This document shows positions 16,169-24,137 of a DNA stretch of 46,376 nt, piece by piece (the stretch's first letter is position 1; each line of letters opens with the position of its first letter). Source of the DNA: Avidesulfovibrio sp964369685 (lineage in GTDB: Bacteria > Desulfobacterota > Desulfovibrionia > Desulfovibrionales > Desulfovibrionaceae); NCBI GenBank assembly GCA_964369685.1, contig CAYJFB010000017.1, positions 1 through 46,376 of the forward strand. Reading direction: 5' to 3'. Below the pieces are notes generated by a model that ran no database searches, was not told the origin of the DNA, and was given only the letters and a program-made list of their open reading frames with translations. The translations under genes and the position numbers were made by a program.

Positions 16169-17044
16169 ATGAAAATCATCAAAGCCATCACCGAACGGAC
16201 AACACCTTTTTATTCTTTAGAGTTTTTTCCGCCAAAAGAAAAAGAACAATGGGAATCGTTTTTTACGGTGGTAGAAACATTGATGGCAATCGATCCGTTA
16301 TTTGCTTCTGTAACGTATGGTGCAGGGGGTTCCGCCCAAGAGAATACCCTGGAATTGATCGCAACCCTAAAACAACGTTTTCAGCTTGAACTGATGGCGC
16401 ATTTAACATGTATCGGTGCCGCTGAAGAACGCATTAAAGCTTTTATTGAAAAGCTTCAACATCTTGGCGTTGACAATGTGTTGGCCTTACGTGGTGATTT
16501 ACCGAGTGATGCAAGCCCTGAACAAGCGTCGTCTTCTTTTCAACATGCCATAGATTTGGTGCGTTTTGTACGCCGTGCGTGCCCTAATATGGGGCTTGCC
16601 GTTGCGGGATATCCTTCTCCGCATCCCGAGTCCCCTTCTTTTTCGAGCGATTGGCGTCATACAGTCAGTAAAATTCGTGAAGGCGCTGATGTGGTGATCA
16701 CACAATTATTTTTTGATGTGCGTGAATATTTTGCTTTTGTTGACAGGCTTGACGACATGGGTGTTTCGGTACCTGTCATTCCCGGTATTTTGCCCGTGCA
16801 GAGTTTGGCATCGCTTCGTAGAACGTTGACGTTGTGTGGTGCCAGTATTCCGGGAAAATTGTATTTTGATTTGGAAGACGCCCACAAACGCGGTGGCTCC
16901 GAAGCTGTAAAAGAAGCAGGTATCGCCTATGCGGTAGAACAAATTCGTACACTGATTGACGGCGGTGCACCGGGGATTCACCTGTATACGTTGAATAAGG
17001 CAGACACCTGCTTGCAAATCGTGCAGGAGGTTGGAAAACGGTGA
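16169..17044 (+). CDS. metF: 5,10-methylenetetrahydrofolate reductase
   Basis: This 291-residue flavoprotein of the MetF family reduces methylene-THF to methyl-THF for methionine synthesis and one-carbon metabolism. Family signatures include FYSLEFFPPK near the start, with the catalytic Glu in EFFPPK. Others are SVTYGAGGSA (about 50-60), HLTCIG (78-83), VLALRGDLP (about 104-112), and GADVVITQLFFD (about 173-184). Length is typical of the bacterial enzyme. AAGGAG lies 8 bases before the ATG. Its stop overlaps the GTG start of the following glycosyltransferase, so the two are co-transcribed despite having unrelated roles. Confidence 0.95.
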   Translation: MKIIKAITERTTPFYSLEFFPPKEKEQWESFFTVVETLMAIDPLFASVTYGAGGSAQENTLELIATLKQRFQLELMAHLTCIGAAEERIKAFIEKLQHLGVDNVLALRGDLPSDASPEQASSSFQHAIDLVRFVRRACPNMGLAVAGYPSPHPESPSFSSDWRHTVSKIREGADVVITQLFFDVREYFAFVDRLDDMGVSVPVIPGILPVQSLASLRRTLTLCGASIPGKLYFDLEDAHKRGGSEAVKEAGIAYAVEQIRTLIDGGAPGIHLYTLNKADTCLQIVQEVGKR

Positions 17045-18102
17045 AAACAACACTGCCGTTGGATTTTGCTCCCAAACGCATTTTGGTTTGCCAACTGCGC
17101 CAACTCGGCGATGTGATTTTAACAACACCAGCACTGCAACTGTTGCATGAGCATTACCCGCAAGCCGAACTCCATTTGTTTACCGAAAAAAAATGTGTTC
17201 CGTTGTTGGAAAACAATCCACATGTACATAAAATATGGGGGTTGGACAAAAAAGCGTTGCCGACCTTATTGCATGAAATTGTGTATTATTGGCGTGTTGC
17301 GCGTCAAGACTTTGATTTGGTTGTTGATTTTCAGCAGTTGCCGCGCTGTCGTTGGGTTGTCGGTTTTTCGGGTGCGCCCATGCGTCTTTCATATACGCCA
17401 CCGTGGTATACACACGCGCTGTACAATATCCACGGTCCCAAAGAAGCTGGCTATGCCGCAAAAACCAAGGCCGATGTGCTCCGTGTTTTGGGCATTACCT
17501 ATAACAACGAACGGCCACAGCTGTATCTGACTGAAACCGAGCAACACGCTGCTCGCTGTCTTTTACATGATTTGGGTCTACAATCGGAACACCGCCTCAT
17601 CACACTTGATCCCACTCACCGACGTCTGACTCGACGCTGGCCGGCGAGACACTATGCCTCATTGATGCAAATATTGACAGAAAAATATCCCCAGATACGC
17701 TTTATGCCGCTTTGGGGTCCCGGTGAGGAACAAGATATTCAAACATTATGTCAACTCTTTACAGAATGTGGCGGACACAAAGACAGACTGCTTTTGCCTG
17801 ACAGGATCTTGAGTTTGCGTGAAATGGCCGCGTGTATCGGTGTCGCGCGTTTGCATATCGGCAACTGTTCGGCGCCGCGTCATATGGCTGTGGCTTTGGA
17901 CGTGCCTTCTTGCACGATGTTAGGCGCTACAGACAGCGCGTGGACATATCCCTCTCCTAAGCACCACACAGTCAATGCCGACTTGGTGTGTCAACCTTGT
18001 AATAAAAATGATTGCAGTCACCGTTCATGCCTTGAGCATCTTTTACCGACAACGGTTGCTGCCTATCTTGAGGAACATTGCGGTGCTGAATGGACACGTT
18101 AA
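17041..18102 (+). CDS. Glycosyltransferase family 9 (heptosyltransferase-like)
   Basis: This 353-residue protein starts at GTG 17041, overlapping the metF stop by four bases, with GGAGG 10 bases upstream. It opens with RILVCQLRQLGDVILTTPAL, the hallmark N-terminus of GT9 heptosyltransferases, and has the two-Rossmann-like layout of the GT-B fold. In the nucleotide-sugar domain the usual D-(S/T)-G-x-x-H motif is replaced by IGNCSAPRHMA, so the subfamily is divergent. It ends with a cysteine cluster, CQPCNKNDCSHRSC (about residues 319-332), as seen in some lipopolysaccharide heptosyltransferases. It probably adds a sugar to the lipopolysaccharide core in the cytoplasm. The lipoprotein that follows overlaps it. 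Confidence 0.85.
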   Translation: MKTTLPLDFAPKRILVCQLRQLGDVILTTPALQLLHEHYPQAELHLFTEKKCVPLLENNPHVHKIWGLDKKALPTLLHEIVYYWRVARQDFDLVVDFQQLPRCRWVVGFSGAPMRLSYTPPWYTHALYNIHGPKEAGYAAKTKADVLRVLGITYNNERPQLYLTETEQHAARCLLHDLGLQSEHRLITLDPTHRRLTRRWPARHYASLMQILTEKYPQIRFMPLWGPGEEQDIQTLCQLFTECGGHKDRLLLPDRILSLREMAACIGVARLHIGNCSAPRHMAVALDVPSCTMLGATDSAWTYPSPKHHTVNADLVCQPCNKNDCSHRSCLEHLLPTTVAAYLEEHCGAEWTR

Positions 18103-18802
18103 CGCGTTCTTTCAATGGCGAATAGGTATTGTTTGTTTAAGCCTGTTGTGTTTGTTTATGTTGTGTGCGTGCGGCGTAAAAAACATACAGGTTCTTGATG
18201 GTACAGAGTTTAACCGTATGGGGCTTCGTTTAACAACATTGCTTCAATCTCGAGGTCTCTTGGCGACAGACGGAAGCTACCATGCAGAGACGGTTTTGCC
18301 GTTTTTTGTTGGGGCACCGAGTGGAGAAGAGTTGTATCTCCATTTATCGCCTGCATTTCGTTTTAATCTGACAGCGGATCTGCAACCACAAAGTTTTATG
18401 GCCACGCAAACTTTAACAGATCGTGTCACCTTCAAAGCACACGGTTTTAACAGAGTGAACGATGTGGAAGAAACGACGGTTACAGTCCTTGGCGGCACCG
18501 ATTGGAATGCCGATGGCACAAGAGACTGGTTTGTCCTTTGCCGAATAAGCAACACTTCACCGCCCACCAAACAAGATTATTATCTGGTTATTTTAGATAC
18601 GCGCTCAAGGCCTATGCAAATTGAAGCTCTTGCCATGTATGACTCTCGTCGTTCATTACTTTTTTCGTTTGTTGATAATGAAGACTCAGAGTTTGGGAGG
18701 AGCGTTGACGTCGAAGCAGGGCAGCAAGAGATCATTCCGCCACCACACACATCTTCTGTACCATTAGATAAGCCTCTTGTTACGAGTCCTTTGCAACAAT
18801 AA
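18083..18802 (+). CDS. Putative lipoprotein of unknown function
   Basis: The likely start is GTG 18083, which has GAGG 9 bases upstream and overlaps the glycosyltransferase by 20 bases. The frame is open farther upstream, but those codons lie inside the previous gene. The 239-residue product has a hydrophobic leader and a lipobox (MLCA then C30), so it should be lipid-anchored. The remainder looks like a beta-rich periplasmic domain with a repeated-sounding GTDWNADGTRDWFVL segment reminiscent of calcium-loop or FG-GAP-like turns. A Pro/Ser-rich tail follows. No family was recognised. Confidence 0.72.
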   Translation: MLNGHVNAFFQWRIGIVCLSLLCLFMLCACGVKNIQVLDGTEFNRMGLRLTTLLQSRGLLATDGSYHAETVLPFFVGAPSGEELYLHLSPAFRFNLTADLQPQSFMATQTLTDRVTFKAHGFNRVNDVEETTVTVLGGTDWNADGTRDWFVLCRISNTSPPTKQDYYLVILDTRSRPMQIEALAMYDSRRSLLFSFVDNEDSEFGRSVDVEAGQQEIIPPPHTSSVPLDKPLVTSPLQQ

Positions 18803-18831
18803 CGTTACTGTATCAAAGCGATAATTGTTTT

Positions 18832-18874
18832 CAATATAACAATAAAAATAGAAATGTTTTTTATTGTTATATTG
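18832..18874 (+). terminator. 17-bp stem terminator after the metF-GT9-lipoprotein operon
   Basis: CAATATAACAATAAAAA (18832-18848) pairs perfectly with 18858-18874 around a 9-base loop. It is AT-rich, but the stem is long and perfect and is placed 30 bases after the lipoprotein stop. Confidence 0.7.
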
Positions 18875-18894
18875 GAAATGATTTTTTATTTTCC

Positions 18895-18924
18895 TTGACA
18901 AGAAAACTTTTTCCAATGTAATAA
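18895..18924 (+). promoter_or_regulatory. Candidate promoter of the cytochrome c/peroxiredoxin unit
   Basis: A perfect TTGACA (18895-18900) is followed after 18 bases by TAATAA (18919-18924), with TG just upstream of that hexamer. It lies right after the terminator and 52 bases before the cytochrome start. Confidence 0.45.
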
Positions 18925-18975
18925 AAGTATAGGAATAATTTTTTTGAACATTGAAATGATATTGTGGAGGCTTTT

Positions 18976-19290
18976 ATGAGAAAAACATTCTGTACTGTAC
19001 TGATTTCTTCTGTTCTCTCTGTATTCTTTTTTTCTGTTTCACTTCATGGGATTTCGTTTGCTGACGGACATGGAATGGGGAAAGAGTTATATATGCAATG
19101 TTCATCATGTCACAATGCACAGCAACGCAATCTTTTTGGTAAAAACGAAGCCGCGCTTTTGAAACGGTTTCAGTATTTTCAATCAGGAAATTTTACGTCC
19201 GGTGCAGCAAAAAAAATGAAAGATCTTTTTGCCAAGATGTCTGATAAAGAACAAGCTTCTTTGGCAAAATATATTCACACAATGAAATAA
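18976..19290 (+). CDS. Periplasmic monohaem cytochrome c (c553-like)
   Basis: This 104-residue protein has a signal peptide (cleavage near SFA-D, about residue 28) and a single haem site C42-S-S-C45-H46. M81 or M88 is the likely sixth ligand. Size and arrangement resemble Desulfovibrio cytochrome c553, a periplasmic carrier proposed to accept electrons from formate dehydrogenase. ATG 18976 is chosen because GGAGG lies 6 bases before it. A GTG four codons upstream is open but lacks a site. It sits 48 bases before the Sec-peroxiredoxin-like gene and likely shares its transcript. Confidence 0.88.
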   Translation: MRKTFCTVLISSVLSVFFFSVSLHGISFADGHGMGKELYMQCSSCHNAQQRNLFGKNEAALLKRFQYFQSGNFTSGAAKKMKDLFAKMSDKEQASLAKYIHTMK

Positions 19291-19338
19291 CAGTGTTTTG
19301 GTATTCACCATGAATGGAAACTCAAGAGGAGGCTATGT

Positions 19339-19902
19339 ATGACTGTTGCCGCATCTGCCGAAACCGTACAACCGTTGGCAAAAGGGGCTTTAGCTCCTGA
19401 CGCTCAACTTACTGATATCAATGGTATATCACGTTCATTGTATGAACTTATTGACAACAAACCTGCAGTTATTGTTTTTTATCGAGGCAACTGGTGACGT
19501 TTTTGTCTCCTACAGTTGGTGGGAGTCAAAAAAATTGCTGAAGAGTTGCGTGCGTTAGGTGTAGAAATTTTGGCTGTATCGCCTGATTTGCCTGAGAAAT
19601 TACAAGAAGTTGTTGATCGAAGATCTCTGAATTTTTCGTTATATTCTGACACTCGTGTCGAGATGATTGAACGCTTTGGTCTTGCGTTTCATCTTGATGA
19701 CGCGACTGTTGCTTTGTATCTCAAGGAATACAAGATTGATTTGGAAAAAGATAGTGGAGAAACACATCATAACTTGCCCGTTCCAAGCGTTTATGTTTTG
19801 GATGCCAATAAAAAAGTGGTGTTTAATTATGTGAATCCGGACGTGACGGTACGCCTTGAAGCGAAAGTTTTGCTTGACGAAGTGAAAAGGCTCTTTGCTT
19901 AG
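19339..19902 (+). CDS. Selenocysteine-containing peroxiredoxin-like protein (AhpC/TSA family), in-frame UGA at 19495-19497
   Basis: The gene runs from ATG 19339 (AGGAGG 6 bases upstream) to the stop at 19902, 187 residues, with one in-frame TGA as codon 53. The thioredoxin-fold motif VFYRGNW is followed by that TGA and then RFCLLQL. Relatives of the AhpC/TSA peroxiredoxin-like family read FYRGGWCPYC there, so the TGA falls on the first catalytic cysteine and gives a U-x-x-C centre. A stem-loop fitting a bacterial SECIS starts 3 bases after the TGA. Downstream residues (ILAVSPDLPEKLQ, LPVPSVYVLD) continue the family without a break, arguing against a pseudogene. No signal peptide is present, so it should act in the cytoplasm, presumably reducing peroxides. 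Standard callers would report only a fragment from about 19516. Confidence 0.88.
19498..19532 (+). promoter_or_regulatory. Bacterial SECIS element for the UGA at 19495-19497
   Basis: Lower stem 19500-19505 pairs with 19527-19532 (6 bp), with a U-U mismatch at 19506/19526. The upper stem CUCCUAC (19507-19513) pairs with GUGGGAG (19519-19525), one G-U wobble included. The apical loop AGUUG is 19514-19518, starting 17 bases after the UGA. A loop GU and an unpaired U in the stem match the features SelB needs in the E. coli fdhF element. The pairing is seen directly; SelB recognition is inferred. Confidence 0.8.
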
Positions 19903-19948
19903 AGATTGTGTCGTCCTATAACGAATTTTGGTGTTCAATGAAGAAAAA

Positions 19949-19992
19949 ACGAGCTTTTCCCCTGTATCTATAGATACAGGGGAAAAGCTCGT
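19949..19992. terminator. 44-base perfect palindrome after the Sec-peroxiredoxin gene
   Basis: Positions 19949-19992 read identically on both strands, giving a 22-bp stem or, realistically, about 20 bp closed by a TATA loop. An A6 tract precedes it on the plus strand, so the T-tract terminator form is in the minus direction. On the plus strand it may still end the cytochrome/peroxiredoxin transcript. It lies 54 bases before the flgD sigma-54 promoter. Confidence 0.75.
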
Positions 19993-20045
19993 GACATTTG
20001 ATGCGGATACACCTGAATGTATTCGGAATATTTTTTGTTGTCTTA

Positions 20046-20062
20046 TTGGCACATATCCTGCA
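20046..20062 (+). promoter_or_regulatory. Sigma-54 promoter of flgD
   Basis: TTGGCAC, then ATATCC, then TGCA gives the GG (20048-20049), exactly ten bases, GC (20060-20061) pattern of -24/-12 promoters, with a near-perfect -24 box. It is 122 bases before flgD. Confidence 0.85.
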
Positions 20063-20184
20063 TTATATCAGCCATACGTCATGTTACAGGAAAATTTTGC
20101 CGTTTGCTGTTTGAAAACAGAATGTATAGAACGGTATGAAAATAAATATAACGGCACTATATATACAGCAACAGGAGAATCACT

Positions 20185-21042
20185 ATGACTTCAGCCATCG
20201 ACGGAACCTATTCAAGTGCAACAGGGCAAACAAGCTCCACCACCAGCACTGATGACATGGATAAAGACGCGTTTTTGCTGTTGCTTGTGACCCAATTTCA
20301 ATATCAAGATCCACTGAACCCCATGGAAGACAAAGAGTTTATCGCTCAACTTGCCCAGTTTACCGCACTGGAACAACAAATGAGTACCAACGAACTCATG
20401 CAACAACAATTGGATATGTCCGAGCTTGATCAACGTATCAGTCTTGCCGGTTATATAGGGCGTGAAGTTTCGGCACGTGGTTATGGTGTGAGTGTTCAAA
20501 CCCAAGAAGACGATTCAAAGAAAATATCAACTTTGCAATATTCGTTGAATGATACCATGAGTAAAGGTTCGATCTCTATCTATAACGCCAACAACGACTT
20601 GGTTGCAAGTCGTGAACTGGAAAATATGGCTGCAGGCGTGCATGATTTTGATTGGGATGGCAAGTTGGCCAATGGAGAAACCGCACCTGATGGCGTGTAT
20701 ACCGTGTATGTAGCGGGTACAGACGTGAATGGTAACGCGTTACTTATTGATACCAACGTGACAGGTACTGTTCAAGGTGTGACCGAATACAACGGTGAAC
20801 AAATTCTGACTCTGGATGACGGACGTATGGTTTCTTTATTGAACGTGCGTGAGGTTATGGCTCCACAAACGGTTACAAGCACAACCTCTACTGAAGACGC
20901 TGATGAAGACGAAGATGAAGACAGCTTGCTTGATGATATCATTGATGGCCTTACGGGTGGCGATGACACAACCGATGATGAAACAACTGCAGAAGATGTT
21001 GAAACAATAGTGACGGAAGTGCAAGATTCCGTTAATCCATAA
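20185..21042 (+). CDS. flgD: Flagellar hook-capping protein FlgD
   Basis: This 285-residue protein is the scaffold that caps the growing hook and is later discarded. The family signature FLLLLVTQFQYQDPLNPMED lies at about residues 31-50, followed by EFIAQLAQFTALEQ. A middle region with GVHDFDWDGKLANGE and APDGVYTVYV is the FlgD Ig-like/FlgD-Tudor region. The last 55 residues or so are an Asp/Glu/Thr-rich acidic tail (DEDEDEDSLLDD), not part of the usual fold. GGAG is 8 bases before the ATG. It stands as its own unit between a sigma-54 promoter and a terminator, ahead of flgE. Confidence 0.93.
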   Translation: MTSAIDGTYSSATGQTSSTTSTDDMDKDAFLLLLVTQFQYQDPLNPMEDKEFIAQLAQFTALEQQMSTNELMQQQLDMSELDQRISLAGYIGREVSARGYGVSVQTQEDDSKKISTLQYSLNDTMSKGSISIYNANNDLVASRELENMAAGVHDFDWDGKLANGETAPDGVYTVYVAGTDVNGNALLIDTNVTGTVQGVTEYNGEQILTLDDGRMVSLLNVREVMAPQTVTSTTSTEDADEDEDEDSLLDDIIDGLTGGDDTTDDETTAEDVETIVTEVQDSVNP

Positions 21043-21146
21043 CTAAATAAAAACATAATAGACTTGTTTTTAATATAAAGCATCATTCCTATGCAAAATG
21101 TCGTTATGGACGATAATATTTTTGCAATGACATTTTGATTGTATAG

Positions 21147-21196
21147 AAAGCACACTCTTTTTTAATATAATTATATATTAAAAAAGAGTGTGCTTT
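21147..21196. terminator. 23-bp stem terminator after flgD
   Basis: Arms 21147-21169 and 21174-21196 are perfectly complementary around a 4-base loop, with a GC core (GCACACTC) and T6/A6 tracts inside the arms. It separates flgD from flgE, whose own promoter lies downstream. Confidence 0.8.
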
Positions 21197-21316
21197 GGTT
21201 TGAGATGTTTTTTATATTGTGCGCTTGTATAGAATATGTTCTGTATAGCGCATTTTTTTTATAGAATTTTTTTTTGTTATCAACAGTCAAGATGAGAAAG
21301 GACGGCAAAATATAAC

Positions 21317-21333
21317 TTGGTATGGAATCTGCA
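21317..21333 (+). promoter_or_regulatory. Sigma-54 promoter of flgE
   Basis: TTGG, ten bases, GC: the GG is at 21319-21320 and the GC at 21331-21332, with TTGGTAT and CTGCA boxes. It is 128 bases before the flgE start. The remaining part of this 418-base gap holds the flgD terminator and AT-rich sequence. A small GAGGG/CCCTC hairpin (21431-21445) lies just before the flgE ribosome site. Confidence 0.8.
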
Positions 21334-21460
21334 AGAGAATTGTAGAAATGAAATAAAGCTTAAAAAGTGGGCAAAAATTGCCTTATTAGAAATAACCATA
21401 CAGTCACCGTGACAATACGGATATTAAGTAGAGGGAATGCCCCTCTTGTTGGAGGATAAA

Positions 21461-23929
21461 ATGGGACTTACAGCCAGCATGTGGACCAGTGTGTCAGGTT
21501 TGATTACTCATGGCGAAGAAATGAATGTCGTCGGGAACAATATCGCCAATGTTAACACAGTTGGCTTTAAATCCCAGCGTATGGACTTTCAAGATTTTGT
21601 ATATCAAAATTCGTACAGCGCATCAGGGATTACCCAGATTGGGCGCGGTGTGGAAATAAGCAGTATCCATAGTGATTTTGCACAAGGCACACTGGAATCC
21701 ACAACCAGCGTCACTGACTTGGCGATCACGGGTGAAGGGTTCTTTAAAGTGAACGTGCCCGGATTGGAACAATCCTATTATACACGGGCAGGGAATTTTG
21801 ATTTCAATAATCAAGGACAATTGGTCAATCCCGAAGGGCTTGTTTTACAAGGTTGGAAGATTGACAACAGCCAAGGCCCCACACGAGCCAGCGGCACGCA
21901 AGCTGCGGTCACAAACAGCTCACAAATTCAAGGTACAGGTCTGCCGACAGACGTTGTGCTTGATACAAGAACTGTTCCGCCTCTGCAAACCACAAATATC
22001 TCTTTTAATGTAAACTTGTCACCCACAGCGACAAGCGACGCTTCTTCCAATTTGGAAAATCCGTTTACTTCGCTGTTGAGTGTTTGGAATGGTACACAAC
22101 CTCCTGCACCAAATTCACCGTCTATCCCCGAAAGTGCCTATTCATATGCCGTACCTATTGATGTGTATGATGAAGCAGGTGGTAAACACACCTTGACCAT
22201 GTATATCGATCAGGTGGGTAAAGACACTTATCAAGGTGCAGCCAGCAACCAAAGCATTTATGAGTATATTTTAACCATGGATCCGGCTGAAGACATGCGC
22301 CAAGCCTCGATTCCCAATCCCGCATGGCAAGTTGGCGCGGTAGAGGGCGATCCTGCCGATCCGTTGCCTGTCGGAAGTGCTTCAGTCTTTACAACCCCGA
22401 TACCAAATCCGCCGACAACAGAGCCGACTTTGCAAGCAGGCTATGCATTGGATACAACCAAATATACTTTTGTTCCTGCCACGGCAGCCGCAGATCCCAA
22501 CCTCACCTTGCTTGATGCCTTTGATCCGCATTCATGGCCTGAAGACGTTTTCGGTTATGATCCTGTTACAGGTACGGGTACTCAATGGCCTGAAATGCGC
22601 GGTGGTGAAGAACCCTATACCGTTGTTGATATGAAAAATACCAAATCCGGCGGTTTGCTCATGGCAGGCACACTGACCTTTGACGGTGCCGGAAGCCTGA
22701 TCAACCAAACAGCTTACACCATCAACGGTACAAAAACGCCTATTCAATCAAATAGCGGAGGATTTATCGCCGGTAACGGATACAATGTGGACGACGACGG
22801 TAACCCTGTACCAATCATAGATCCTGACAATCCTGCAGATTATCTGTATCCGACAGAAATTTCTGCCAACGGTTATCCGATGTTGGTGGCAAACTTCACA
22901 GGGCAACCCGGTGCCGATGTGGTGGGTTCTGTGCCTGATGCCGACAGATATCTGATGGAAGTGGATTTTGGATTGAAAGTGTCAAATTATAGTAATCCTT
23001 GGCAAAATAACAGTTCTCTTGGTACGTTGGAACCTCCAACGACATCCAATGCCGCACTCTATGATCCTGCCAATGACAAAATGGGTCCCTATGAATATAC
23101 AGCCGCCAATCGGATAGCCAATCCCAACTATTCGGCGACAGAAAACAGAGGTCCGGAATACATTTATTTGAATCCCAACTATGCGGATTCAGACAGCAAC
23201 TACAGTATCAGCGCAACCGGTGAACACACCCTGACACTGACCTCTCCGCAATATTTATATGATAAAGGTGCGCTCGACGCTTTAGATCCCGCAATCTTCA
23301 CGGCGTTGGAAACGGTTTTGGCAACACCTCAAACATGGACACCGCCAAACACTCCTGCCGACGTTCAAACACTTGTTGATGCAGGTATTCTGTCTCTTGA
23401 TACCACAAGCGGACGCGTGGAATGGGGTACAAAATATGCACAAAATGCCATCTTGGCCGATCCGGGTAATTTGGCAAACATGACCGAACCGACAATTAAA
23501 GAATCAAACGCGTTCACAGCTTCAGGGTCGAGTAACGTGACCATCAGTGTCGGGCAAAACGGTTACGGACGTGGCGATTTGGCAGGCTATGACATTGATG
23601 CAAACGGTGTTATTTCAGGTATTTATACAAATAACGTAACCTTGCCGCTGTATCAAATAGCCATTTATGACTTTACAGACAAACAAGCTCTGCGGCGCGA
23701 AGGCGGTAACCTCTATAGTGAAACACTGGATTCGGGGCAACCTTCAGTCAACGTCGCCGGTGCAAACGGCAAAGGCACCATCAGTGCCATGACTCTTGAA
23801 GGATCAAATACCGACCTATCCAGAGAATTTGTAAACATGATTGTGACCCAACGCGGATTCCAATCAAACAGTAAAATGATCACGACAGTTGACTTGATGC
23901 TTGAAACAGTCATTAATATGAAACGCTAA
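21461..23929 (+). CDS. flgE: Flagellar hook protein FlgE, enlarged
   Basis: This 822-residue protein builds the flexible hook between rod and filament. The N-terminus (SMWTSVSGLITHGEEMNVVG then NNIANVNTVGFKSQ) and C-terminus (DLSREFVNMIVTQRGFQSNS then KMITTVDLMLETVINMKR) are the conserved coiled-coil ends of rod/hook proteins. SVTDLAITGEGFFKV near residue 90 is the FlgE core. Enteric FlgE is about 400 residues, so roughly 400 extra residues form Pro/Asn/Asp-rich surface domains in the middle. ATG 21461 has GGAGG 7 bases upstream, and codons before it are ignored. Confidence 0.94.
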   Translation: MGLTASMWTSVSGLITHGEEMNVVGNNIANVNTVGFKSQRMDFQDFVYQNSYSASGITQIGRGVEISSIHSDFAQGTLESTTSVTDLAITGEGFFKVNVPGLEQSYYTRAGNFDFNNQGQLVNPEGLVLQGWKIDNSQGPTRASGTQAAVTNSSQIQGTGLPTDVVLDTRTVPPLQTTNISFNVNLSPTATSDASSNLENPFTSLLSVWNGTQPPAPNSPSIPESAYSYAVPIDVYDEAGGKHTLTMYIDQVGKDTYQGAASNQSIYEYILTMDPAEDMRQASIPNPAWQVGAVEGDPADPLPVGSASVFTTPIPNPPTTEPTLQAGYALDTTKYTFVPATAAADPNLTLLDAFDPHSWPEDVFGYDPVTGTGTQWPEMRGGEEPYTVVDMKNTKSGGLLMAGTLTFDGAGSLINQTAYTINGTKTPIQSNSGGFIAGNGYNVDDDGNPVPIIDPDNPADYLYPTEISANGYPMLVANFTGQPGADVVGSVPDADRYLMEVDFGLKVSNYSNPWQNNSSLGTLEPPTTSNAALYDPANDKMGPYEYTAANRIANPNYSATENRGPEYIYLNPNYADSDSNYSISATGEHTLTLTSPQYLYDKGALDALDPAIFTALETVLATPQTWTPPNTPADVQTLVDAGILSLDTTSGRVEWGTKYAQNAILADPGNLANMTEPTIKESNAFTASGSSNVTISVGQNGYGRGDLAGYDIDANGVISGIYTNNVTLPLYQIAIYDFTDKQALRREGGNLYSETLDSGQPSVNVAGANGKGTISAMTLEGSNTDLSREFVNMIVTQRGFQSNSKMITTVDLMLETVINMKR

Positions 23930-23958
23930 TGAGCATTAAATAAAACCTTTCTCGGCAA

Positions 23959-24021
23959 AAGAGCCGCTGAATAACCAGCGGCTCTTGCGGAAACAAGCTT
24001 GTTGAGTGCAATCTCAACAAG
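23959..24021 (+). other. Two stem-loops in the flgE 3' region
   Basis: AAGAGCCGCTG (23959-23969) pairs with CAGCGGCTCTT (23976-23986). CTTGTTGAG (23998-24006) pairs with CTCAACAAG (24013-24021). Neither is followed by a T-tract. The region from here to 24173 contains no gene. Confidence 0.65.
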
Positions 24022-24137
24022 ACTCGGTACCCTCGCTGAGTTATGACAGTCTTTTTGCTTTCTCCTTCTCATAACGCAAAAACCTGTCACGGATACAGCC
24101 AATCCCCTCTCAAGTATTGACTGTATGCCTCCCCCCT

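Noticed and set aside
19516..19902. Short peroxiredoxin-like frame starting at ATG-less codon 19516 region as a complete gene
   Set aside because: It lacks the whole N-terminal half and ribosome site; the in-frame sequence from 19339 across one TGA restores the family, with a SECIS hairpin.
19928..20188. 86-residue frame spanning the 44-base palindrome and the flgD promoter
   Set aside because: It is formed partly by the palindrome, has no ribosome site and overlaps regulatory DNA.
20772..21155. Ser/Val-rich minus-strand frame of 127 residues over the flgD end
   Set aside because: It is the shadow of the repetitive acidic tail of FlgD on the other strand.
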